Shown: positions 1-8,700 of the stretch, in pieces
Numbering within the stretch: position 1 is the stretch's first letter
How the letters are laid out: every line of letters starts with the position of its first letter
From: an uncultured Lacinutrix sp.
Lineage (GTDB): Bacteria; Bacteroidota; Bacteroidia; Flavobacteriales; Flavobacteriaceae
NCBI RefSeq assembly: GCF_947500325.1
Contig: NZ_CANMRQ010000003.1
Span: 124,001-188,000, forward strand
Direction of reading: 5' to 3'
Length of the DNA stretch: 64,000 nt
Notes under the pieces: model-generated
The model's database searches: none
What the model saw: the letters and a program-made list of their open reading frames with translations, nothing else
What the model was told of the DNA's origin: nothing
Made by a program: the position numbers and the translations under genes

Positions 1-264
1 AGTCTTATAAATAACATTAAAAATTACTTCAGCAAAAAAGAAAACAATCAAGAAACTGGTATAGCTCCAGAAGGAATTTGTCCTAACTGTTGGGGAAAAC
101 AAGAATGGGATGGACAATATTATAAATTCATAAAAGGAGAAAATGGAAATCCTAGTACTGAAACCTATAATTCTTTTGTACAAGATGTAGCCAGAAAACT
201 TGATAAAATTAGTATCCATAAGGATACTTATACTTGCGAAACTTGTAATGTAAAATATAAATAG
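1..264 (+). CDS. C-terminal end of a small zinc-ribbon-like protein (5' partial)
   Basis: The reading frame is open from base 1 to a TAG at 262-264, giving the last 87 residues of a protein that begins before the window. Two cysteine pairs are visible, CPNC near the start of the visible part and CETC close to the C-terminus, followed by NVKYK. Such a CxxC...CxxC arrangement suggests a zinc-binding ribbon or knuckle. There is no signal peptide or membrane segment in the visible part, so it is probably cytoplasmic. I do not recognise the family and cannot assign a function. A hairpin terminator follows. Confidence 0.6.
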   Translation, partial: SLINNIKNYFSKKENNQETGIAPEGICPNCWGKQEWDGQYYKFIKGENGNPSTETYNSFVQDVARKLDKISIHKDTYTCETCNVKYK

Positions 265-303
265 CATTAAATATATTTTCAAGTCATTTTATAAAGTTTA
301 ATA

Positions 304-337
304 AAAAAGCACAACCTAAAATAAGTTGTACTTTTTA
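304..337. terminator. Hairpin terminator between convergent genes
   Basis: The stem AAAGCACAAC/GTTGTACTTT (one C:A mismatch) around 306-332 is followed by a T run on the + strand and preceded by an A run. It sits between the zinc-ribbon gene and the end of the oppositely oriented patatin gene, so it can serve both. Confidence 0.6.
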
Positions 338-361
338 TTTATAACCTAAGACAACTTAACA

Positions 362-2692
362 TCATTTTTTCGGAATCAAACGATTCAAATCGTTAGTTAC
401 TTCTTCTTTTTCTAGCCTAGCTTCCAAAGATCGGACAGCAATACGAGATAAATAACGTCCTAATGGAATAATAGGCTCTACTTCTCCTTCTGTTATGCTA
501 ATCATTGCTTTATGTTCGTTTATTTCTGTACGTTTAGATTGTACATTACATAAATTACTAAAGCTTTTCTCCATTTCTTTTGGATGTGCAAATGTTGCTT
601 TAGCTATCATACCAGCTGGAGCAGTTAATTGGCTACTATATTTTATTGCTGTTGCATCCCATGGTGCTTCGTAATTAGAGATTAGTAAATGTTTTATTTC
701 ATATTTACCAGTTAAACTAGTATCCTTTTCTATTTCTTTTACTAAAGCAGCTGTTAATCGCCTTGTAACAGTTCCACCAATATTATCGTAATAACCTGCA
801 TCTCCAAACTGTCCTGCGCCTTTAATTCTAGCTACAGGACTTAGATAAGGAAAACGTGCATTCATAGACATTGCTGTAGAACGTTTTATCATTTTATCTG
901 GTTTGTGGTATTGCCCTAAAAGATCTACAAAAACTGCCATGTTATTAGTATCTCTATCTGTTTTGACAGGACTTATTATAAAACGTTGGCCAGACTGCAA
1001 ATGGGTTGTATTTGTAATAATTAATGGTTTTATATAAGTATTTGATTGTATTGCAGGCATCATCTCTAAATAGGCTTCTCCTAAAGGATTAGTATTTTCG
1101 TATTTAAATACTTTTTTAAACTGATTTTCCCATTCTTGATCTAACAAAGCACCACGATCTTTAAACACACCTATATCGGTAATATTTTTAAATAAATCTC
1201 TGCCCATAATACTAGCAACTGAGGTTGATAAATAATCTTGATTATAGATATCGCTAGCACGATATTGTACATTGTTAGTTATAGAATCGAATTTTAATTT
1301 AACAGTACTCTTACCTTCTTGTAAGTTATAGGCTTGTGTATAAAACATATTATTACCTACACCGCCACCAGATGCTCCTGTCATAGAGAATAAATACTTT
1401 TTAAAATAGTCTGGATTACGATCATACAAATAACTTTGCACTAAAAAAGACCATAAACCTGCTCTAGAACCGCCACCTTCGGCTGCTACTAGTATTATTG
1501 GAAACCGTTCTCCTGATTTTTGATTTAATATGTCGGTTTTTCGGTCGCTAATCCATTGTTTAACATAGGTATTTAATTCTAAACGGTTATCTGGAGAAAT
1601 ATTACTTGGTACTGTACCTGCATCATAGTGTGAAAAATCGACTTTATTCGCCGTCCAAACCGAAAGAACAACACTTACTATTAATACTAAACCTAATAAC
1701 GGTATATCATTTCTATGGCCAATAAGCTTAATAAGGTTTAAAACAGTATAAATTCCAATAATACATACCATAACGATAGATAATGGTGTGATTATTTTTA
1801 AAGCTTGTGGATTAAAAAACAGTATAACATAAGCGATAAATGCGCACACTACCAATACAATAATTAAGTAAACACCAATGTACTTTTTAAATTTTAAAAT
1901 GTATTTATTATAAGATATTGAAACAATTAAGAAAAAGGTAGCTAACAATAATAAAGAACAGAAAAAGTATTTTGTATCTATCTTCGCACCTCCATTATTT
2001 AAAGCTCCTAATAATAATATTCCTGTAATACAAAGCATTGCAATTACAATTGGCACATAAGTAAACCACTTTATAGGCTTAGCCCATTTTGTTAGTGCAT
2101 TTACGAGTCTTTGATTGAGGCCAAAAAACAATAAAATTATAGCAATTAGTAAGCCCCAATTACCGCCTATAATAATATCTTCTCCATATATTTTTTGAAA
2201 CGTATTATTTACTGCAAAAGCGGCAATTAAAATTAGAATAGTTCCAAGAATTTTTGGAAACAAACGTTTAATATACTCTGCTTGAGTTTCATGAAACTCC
2301 TGAGATGCACTAAATATAACACCTCTCTTTTCTTGTTGCTCTATATAAATCTCTTTACCATCTTGTGGTATTTTAAACATAGGAGATTTATGACTAGTAC
2401 CTATTTCATTTTCCGCACTAAAATCATTTGTAGTTGGAGGATTATAATACGAGTTTATTGTACTAATTAAAAAGGCTAAAACACTTAGAGATGAGAAGAA
2501 GATAAGAACAACTAACCAATCGTATTTTGCTTGGTTTATTACAACAATAAGATCATTAATTTGCGGTACAATCCATAACAAAAGATAAATAACCGTTATA
2601 AGCGTAATAGAAATAATGTGGTTACTAATTTCATTTAAGATCAGTTTTAAAAAATTTTGATCGTTTTGCATTTGCTTTTTGACAGATGGCAT
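362..2692 (-). CDS. Multi-pass membrane patatin-like phospholipase
   Basis: A 776-residue protein, predicted to be a membrane-bound acyl hydrolase of the patatin family (Ser-Asp dyad). The N-terminal half holds about eight to ten hydrophobic helices between residues 30 and 350. The C-terminal half is the patatin domain: an oxyanion-type GGGSRAG near residue 405, the nucleophile elbow GASGG with Ser441, and the DAG motif with Asp631 in place of the usual DGG. Both catalytic residues are therefore present. The first ATG (MPSVKKQMQND) is used; a second Met seven codons on is an alternative. It is divergent from another patatin gene at 2986, separated by 293 bp. The physiological lipid substrate is unknown; membrane lipid turnover is an inference from the family. 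Confidence 0.8.
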   Translation of the reverse strand: MPSVKKQMQNDQNFLKLILNEISNHIISITLITVIYLLLWIVPQINDLIVVINQAKYDWLVVLIFFSSLSVLAFLISTINSYYNPPTTNDFSAENEIGTSHKSPMFKIPQDGKEIYIEQQEKRGVIFSASQEFHETQAEYIKRLFPKILGTILILIAAFAVNNTFQKIYGEDIIIGGNWGLLIAIILLFFGLNQRLVNALTKWAKPIKWFTYVPIVIAMLCITGILLLGALNNGGAKIDTKYFFCSLLLLATFFLIVSISYNKYILKFKKYIGVYLIIVLVVCAFIAYVILFFNPQALKIITPLSIVMVCIIGIYTVLNLIKLIGHRNDIPLLGLVLIVSVVLSVWTANKVDFSHYDAGTVPSNISPDNRLELNTYVKQWISDRKTDILNQKSGERFPIILVAAEGGGSRAGLWSFLVQSYLYDRNPDYFKKYLFSMTGASGGGVGNNMFYTQAYNLQEGKSTVKLKFDSITNNVQYRASDIYNQDYLSTSVASIMGRDLFKNITDIGVFKDRGALLDQEWENQFKKVFKYENTNPLGEAYLEMMPAIQSNTYIKPLIITNTTHLQSGQRFIISPVKTDRDTNNMAVFVDLLGQYHKPDKMIKRSTAMSMNARFPYLSPVARIKGAGQFGDAGYYDNIGGTVTRRLTAALVKEIEKDTSLTGKYEIKHLLISNYEAPWDATAIKYSSQLTAPAGMIAKATFAHPKEMEKSFSNLCNVQSKRTEINEHKAMISITEGEVEPIIPLGRYLSRIAVRSLEARLEKEEVTNDLNRLIPKK

Positions 2693-2931
2693 AATGGTTT
2701 TTTGATTTTATAGTTAAAAAATAGCGCTATTAAATAGTATAAAACAACCAAGAAAGCACAATAGTTTTATCCAACTATTATACTTACTAAGTATCTACAT
2801 AGTATTATGTTCTAGGGAAGAGTCTATATAAAAGTAGTAAAAAATGAACGTATTTATAATAAATAAATAAGAAAATTCTGAATTAATTTAATAAATACAT
2901 TGTTAAATAATTACTATGATTTATTATTAAC

Positions 2932-2939
2932 TAAATTTG
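2932..2939 (+). promoter_or_regulatory. Candidate -7 promoter element for the second patatin gene
   Basis: TAAATTTG matches the Bacteroidota -7 consensus TAnnTTTG and lies 47 bp before the ATG at 2986. I see no well-spaced -33 TTG, so this is tentative. Confidence 0.4.
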
Positions 2940-2985
2940 AAAAGACTATAAATTAATAAGAGTTTCACTATCGTGAAAACTATAT

Positions 2986-4293
2986 ATGAAGAACAATAAA
3001 AAAATAGGTTTAAGTTTATCTGGTGGTGGCTATAGAGCTACCATTTATCATTTAGGAACGTTAAGAAAACTTCGTGAATTAAATGTTTTAGACGCTGTGG
3101 ATGTAATTTCTACAAATTCTGGAGGTTCTATTACTGGTGCTACATATGGTATACATTTAGATGACTTTGATACTTTTGAAAAAGTTATTAGAAAAGGGGT
3201 AAAACGTAGTGTTATTAAAGGGGTATTTACGTCTTGGCGTTTTCTATTGGTATTTTTGTTTCTTTTAATTTGGGTTGGTAACATCGTTTACCTTTTATCC
3301 CAAGGTCATGCATGGAGAAGTTTTGGTCTATTATTTACATTAATAGCTATTTTACTTTACTTCCAATTTAAACTATTCCCTATTAGTAAACTAAATGAAC
3401 GCATGTATAATAAGTTCTTTTTTGGTGGAAAATCATTATCTGCGTTATCCTCTAAAGTTAGATTTGCTATTAATGCTACAAATTTAGAAACTGGTCGGTT
3501 ATTTACATTTTCAAATACCACTATGGGAGATTCTGTTTATAGCTATCCTGAAGATGAAGAAAAAAGTGAGCCTGTCTATTTTAAGGCAAAACACTTCCCT
3601 ATCGCAAGAGCTGTTGCTGCATCTACTTCTGTTCCGTTTGTATTTACACCAATAAATATAGGCAAAGAATATTTTAAAGACCCAAATGATTATAATCGTA
3701 TAAAACCTAGATTAGTAGATGGTGGTGTTTACGACAATCAAGGTGCACATAAAATAACACAAATTAAAAGCGCTTATGGTACTCAAGTAGTTATTATTAG
3801 CGATGCAGGTAATATAATGCCTTTTAAAAATACTTATAAAAACACATTGACACTTTTAATTAGAACAAGTAATGTTTTTATGAATCGTATAAAAAATTTA
3901 CAAATGGTTCAATATTTATATGAAAATCATAAAACTTATAAACGTGAGATTGCCTACCAATCTTTAGGCTGGGATATTGAAGATTCTATACCAAAATTTA
4001 TTGAAGGTATAAAAGACGGTATTATTCAATCTGAAGTTTTAAAATATCACAATATTACTAATCATGATATTATAAATAAAAAATGGGATCTTATAGAAAC
4101 TAAACTTAAAACAAACATTGGCTATAGTACAATAGTAGAAAATGCTAATACAAAGGAACAATTAGCCATTGCAAGACGTGTGAAAACGGGATTATCACCT
4201 TTAAAAGATGAACAAATTAATGCCTTAATAAATCACGCTTCTGTATTAACCGAACTACAAGTAAAACTATACTGCCCTAGTTTATTTAACTAG
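2986..4293 (+). CDS. Patatin-like phospholipase with inserted membrane segments
   Basis: A 435-residue patatin-family acyl hydrolase. The oxyanion loop GGGYR is at residues 13-17, the nucleophile Ser45 sits in TNSGGS, and the catalytic Asp245 in DGGVYDNQG. The first position of the GxSxG elbow is Thr rather than Gly. Between the elbow and the Asp lies an insertion of two hydrophobic helices at about residues 84-126, so the enzyme is probably anchored in the inner membrane although it has no signal peptide. It is divergent from the larger patatin gene at 362-2692, and its 3' end overlaps the convergent desaturase gene by 8 bp. The family assignment is secure; the lipid substrate is not known. 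Confidence 0.8.
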   Translation: MKNNKKIGLSLSGGGYRATIYHLGTLRKLRELNVLDAVDVISTNSGGSITGATYGIHLDDFDTFEKVIRKGVKRSVIKGVFTSWRFLLVFLFLLIWVGNIVYLLSQGHAWRSFGLLFTLIAILLYFQFKLFPISKLNERMYNKFFFGGKSLSALSSKVRFAINATNLETGRLFTFSNTTMGDSVYSYPEDEEKSEPVYFKAKHFPIARAVAASTSVPFVFTPINIGKEYFKDPNDYNRIKPRLVDGGVYDNQGAHKITQIKSAYGTQVVIISDAGNIMPFKNTYKNTLTLLIRTSNVFMNRIKNLQMVQYLYENHKTYKREIAYQSLGWDIEDSIPKFIEGIKDGIIQSEVLKYHNITNHDIINKKWDLIETKLKTNIGYSTIVENANTKEQLAIARRVKTGLSPLKDEQINALINHASVLTELQVKLYCPSLFN

Positions 4294-5020
4294 CAGTTTT
4301 TTTAAGTTTAATAATTCTAAGTTTATCTAAAACGACCATAATACAATAGGTAATATCAATCTCATGCCATTTTACACCAAAATTAGCACGACCAGAATGT
4401 GTATGATGGTTATTATGATAACCTTCACCCATCATTAAAAAATCGAATGGTAGTAAGTTTTTAGAAGTATCATTTACTTTAAAGTTTACATAACCATAAA
4501 TATGAGCAAACCAGTTTATAATAACACCATGAATTGGAGCCATTAAAAAGGCAACTGGTAAAAACAACCATTGCCACCATGCTGTCGCAAAAACCACAAA
4601 GAAAACAGTGTATAACGCACACCATGTTAACCTAGATATTCTTGAGCTAGCAAACTTATCGAACACTTCCCATTGTGGTACGTTTTTAGTGAATTTATCT
4701 GCTACAGCAATTCGTTTTTTATTAATGTCTTGATATATATTTTTTGTACGCCACATCATAGAAAATACATTCGCATCGTATTTAGGAGAATGTGGGTCTT
4801 TTTCTGTATCTGCATAAGCATGATGCATTCTGTGCATAACTCCATAACCGTAGGCACTTAAATAATTAGAGCCCTGAAATACCCAAGTTAAGAAAAAGCA
4901 TATTTTCTCCATAGCCCTAGACATAGTATAGGTTTGGTGTGCAGCATAACGGTGTAAAAAGAAGGTTTGAAAGAACAATCCTGAGTACCAAAGTATCACC
5001 ATTAATATTAAAATCTTCAT
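4286..5020 (-). CDS. Acyl-lipid/acyl-CoA fatty-acid desaturase
   Basis: A 244-residue integral membrane di-iron desaturase, introducing a double bond into acyl chains. All three histidine boxes are visible: HRYAAH at 23-28, HRMHH at 63-67 and HNNHH at 202-206, plus the additional His173 in NWFAHIYG. The order and spacing resemble delta-9 type desaturases, but the protein is compact: it starts almost at the first histidine box and ends soon after the last one. Hydrophobic helices lie around residues 1-20, 40-60 and 135-175. It lies 57 bp downstream of a Crp/Fnr-type regulator gene in the same orientation and overlaps the convergent patatin gene by 8 bp, consistent with a small lipid-modification cluster. 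Position specificity cannot be read from the sequence. Confidence 0.85.
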   Translation of the reverse strand: MKILILMVILWYSGLFFQTFFLHRYAAHQTYTMSRAMEKICFFLTWVFQGSNYLSAYGYGVMHRMHHAYADTEKDPHSPKYDANVFSMMWRTKNIYQDINKKRIAVADKFTKNVPQWEVFDKFASSRISRLTWCALYTVFFVVFATAWWQWLFLPVAFLMAPIHGVIINWFAHIYGYVNFKVNDTSKNLLPFDFLMMGEGYHNNHHTHSGRANFGVKWHEIDITYCIMVVLDKLRIIKLKKTAS

Positions 5021-5077
5021 AGTCTTTTGCTTTTCGCAAAGGTCTAAAGTCTTAATGGTATATAAAATGAACCGAGG

Positions 5078-5650
5078 TTAAGAAATACGCTTTCTAATAC
5101 GACTTAATGCTTGCGCAGTAACACCAATATAAGACGCTATGTATTTTAGTGGGATTTCTTTAATTAAATTAGGGCGATCTTCAAATAGATTAAGGTATCG
5201 TTGCTCTGCCGTTTCATTTAATAAAGATTGTTCTCGCTTAGATTTTATAAGATATAAACGTTCTGAAGATAAACGACCAATTACATTACCCGCAAAACTC
5301 TTTTTGTACACTTCTTGTAAATCTTGATATGAAATACTCCAGATTGACATATCTGTTAAAGCTTCAATTTGATGCGTTGATGGTTTGCGTGTTAAAAACG
5401 AATCGTATGCACTTATATATTCATTTTTAAAACAAAAACCGAAAGTAATCTCTTTGTCTTCATTCTCTTTAGGTATTACGAATCTTGCAATCCCTTTTTC
5501 TATAAAAGAAATATAATTTTCTGTATCACCAACTTCAAGAATTAAACTTTTCTTTTTAAAAACTCTATTCTGTAATTTAGACGAAAACAGATGCCAATCT
5601 TCATCACTAATAGCAACTGTTTTCTCTATGTATTCTCTAATGTTTATCAT
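5078..5650 (-). CDS. Crp/Fnr-family transcription regulator
   Basis: A 190-residue cytoplasmic regulator. Residues about 20-115 form the cyclic-nucleotide-binding-like beta barrel (VGDTENYISFIEKGIARF), followed by a long dimerisation helix and a short C-terminal helix-turn-helix (IPLKYIASYIGVTAQALSRI). No Cys cluster that would suggest an iron-sulfur centre is present. This small type is common in Bacteroidota, usually with unknown ligand. It lies directly upstream of the desaturase gene on the same strand with a 57 bp gap, so it may be cotranscribed with it and regulate it; that is inference. No clear operator palindrome was seen next to it. Confidence 0.8.
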   Translation of the reverse strand: MINIREYIEKTVAISDEDWHLFSSKLQNRVFKKKSLILEVGDTENYISFIEKGIARFVIPKENEDKEITFGFCFKNEYISAYDSFLTRKPSTHQIEALTDMSIWSISYQDLQEVYKKSFAGNVIGRLSSERLYLIKSKREQSLLNETAEQRYLNLFEDRPNLIKEIPLKYIASYIGVTAQALSRIRKRIS

Positions 5651-5761
5651 TCTATATATTGTAATACAAAGAACGTTATTTAATTTATAGCTTATTGTTA
5701 TAAATTAATCAATTTTAGAGATATTCCTTTTTATAAAAATTTAGATAACTATAGTTTTTTT

Positions 5762-8700
5762 TTAATCATTAGCGCCTTCTGGTAATCTTTGCAAAAACAA
5801 AAATGTAGGTGTTGGTGGACCTCCAAATATAGAATTCGATGGATTATTAAATATATTATTTCTAACATATAATAGATCGCTTGTAGTTCCTGAATACAGT
5901 GTTTCTCCATCCATATTTATATCTGTTCCTAAATAACCAATAGAAGCATAATTAGCCACTGGTGGACCTCCAAACACAGAGTTATTTGGATCGTTAAATA
6001 CTTGACTTCGTATTGATGTACTTTCAGAGAAAGTACCAGAATAATTTAAACGTCCATCACCATTAGAGTCTCCTGCCCACATTCCAACTTTACCAGCAAA
6101 CATACCAAATGTAGTTTGCGCATCTGTACCAAAGGTTATTTGATTATTAGCATCTGTAAAATCTATAACATTGGCTACACTATTAAGAGCAACAGTATTA
6201 GTAGTCATTACTGCTAAATGATTATAATGTCTTATAGCCACATAATAATTTCCTGCTGCTTGATTAAAACTTAATGGCGATGTTCCATCTGTAGCGACTA
6301 TATCTCCATCACGTTGCAATAAACCACTCTGTCTTTCTACAATTATTGTGTTATTTCCAGAACTTCTTAATTCTACTTCTACCCAATCTACTATTGCATT
6401 TGCACCAGTGATATTAAACACGGAAGCATTGCAAGTTGCTGGAGACGATGCATAAGGACTAGTGGTTGGTATTATACCTGCAACTCTTAAATCATCACGC
6501 ATTAAACTCTCTTCTCCAGTGTTTGGATTAATTGCAGATCCTTGCAAATAGATTTTTGGAAGTGCCCCTAATGTTGAATTTAAATTGAAATAATTAGAAT
6601 AACTATCTCCAAATTCGTTTGCTGAAGCACAACCACTAGCAACATCCCAATTTACAGACCAGGTCATAACTCCTCTTAAATTTGGATGATTTCCGTTTTG
6701 TAAACTATAATTCCTTCCAGTAAAATCTGTCCCGAATCTTAAATAGTCTAATGCTTTAATCGTTTCTGAAGGTTGTAAATATCCTCCAGCTGGAGCAGCA
6801 GCAGGACAAGACGGAATACCAACCATTATTTTAGATGCTGGTAAGCCAGGAAAGTTAAATCCGGTTGTTGATACATTAAAACCCGTAATTAACATATCTG
6901 TCATTGCTGTTAAAAAATCTGGGGTAGCTTGTGCATAAGCTGTTCCATCTAAAGCATTTACAGAACCTGTATTATATAATTGCACCATAATAAGATCTAA
7001 TTCATCTCTTAAATTATGAATTACGGGTAAAAATGCGCCAGCAATACCGCTATAAGTAGAATAGCCTACTTGAACGTAGAATGTCTCTGGAGCACAGGTC
7101 ATTATAAAATTGTTCCCATAATGTTGTTTTAGCTCCTTAAAAGCATCTACAACATTTTTTAATTTAGGATATGGAGCAAGTGATGAATAAGAAAAATCTG
7201 TTAGTGCTCCAGCTCCAAAATTCATTGAACCACCTTCGAAGTCTAAATCTATACCATCAAAATTATACTCATCAATAATGTCTTTAAGTCCTTGAACAAA
7301 TTCATTTTTTTCTGCAACCGTACTTAACTCTACATGTCCATTCTGTCCACCAATAGAAGCTATTACTGGCACACCTTGACTTCTTAATACGTTAATGTCA
7401 TCTTTTAACAGTTGACTATCAAATACTCCATTTGTTAGATATCTATTAGAATTTATAGTTAATTGTGGAGTATATCCATTTTGTCCAACAGTTTCTATAA
7501 AAGAATACATTACAACATTGTATTTTGTATTCTGTATTTCATTAAAATACAAGAATGGAGCATTTGCATTCTCCCATGAATGGGCATAACCTAAAACAAT
7601 ATTTCCACTAGGTAACGTTGTGAATATAGAATCAATAATATTTAAAGCCTCATTTAACGTAGAGAAATCATTATCATTATCAACTGCAGTAATTACCATT
7701 GGATAAGTTTGATAACTTGTAGGTATAAAATTATAAGTATAGGTATTATTAGCACCAGCTACCATTGTTTCTGTAATTCCATTAATAGTTATGGTTACCG
7801 ATGCAACTGTACCATCAGAATCTGTAACTGTTACTTGTATAGGAATATTTTGCAAACCTCCATTTTGATTAATCGTAGTACTAGCTGGAGAATCTAAAAT
7901 AATTAATGGTGAGATATTTGGACAATTTATTCCAGAACATATTAGAGTAAAGGAAAACGTTTCTGTTACACTAGTACCATTAGAGTCTAGTGCAGTTACT
8001 GTTAATGTATGGGTATTTCCAAAATCTGAATTTATTGGTGTCCATACACCAGTATAAATATCATTTACATTAGTATTTGTTATTGTTGTACCATCTACAT
8101 CAAACGTAACAGTATTAATCGTTGTACCGTCATTAAACGTTAATCCTATCATAGCCTCTAAATTTACAGAGGCTCCAGGTGCTATAGTTACCGTAGATTG
8201 ATTTGGTTGATTAATTGTAATCTCTGGAGATACAGGTTGTGAATTAAAATTATATTCCGTCGCTACCGAAGGCACTGGTATATTTGTAATATCTGTTGGT
8301 AAATATACTATCCCATTATTTTCATAATCATTTAATTTTAATGATGAAATAGTTGCATAACCATCTAGTTGTGTTTCAGTATAAAAGTACTCGCCTTGAG
8401 CATTTGTAGTCGCATTTAGGTTTACATATGGATGTGAAGCATCTGTCCAAGGCATTATTAAAGACACTACAGCTCCAGCAATTGGAGTACTCCCACTTTT
8501 AACAGTACCATATATTAAGCCTAAGTTCTGGGCAAAATCATACACTTTATCTTCATTAAGTGAAATAGCTTGTACATTAGCAGGTAAAAAACTAATATTA
8601 CTTAAAACTGGAGTAACAGTATAATCATAACCCGCTGGAATATTAGCAATTGAGTAATTACCTGAAGCATCAGAATCATTAGAAAAACTTTGTCCATTAC

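Noticed and set aside
5813-5964. Repeated GGTGGACCTCCAAA as a DNA repeat
   Set aside because: It encodes the repeated FGGPP segment of the duplicated C-terminal module of the chitinase; it is a protein-level duplication.
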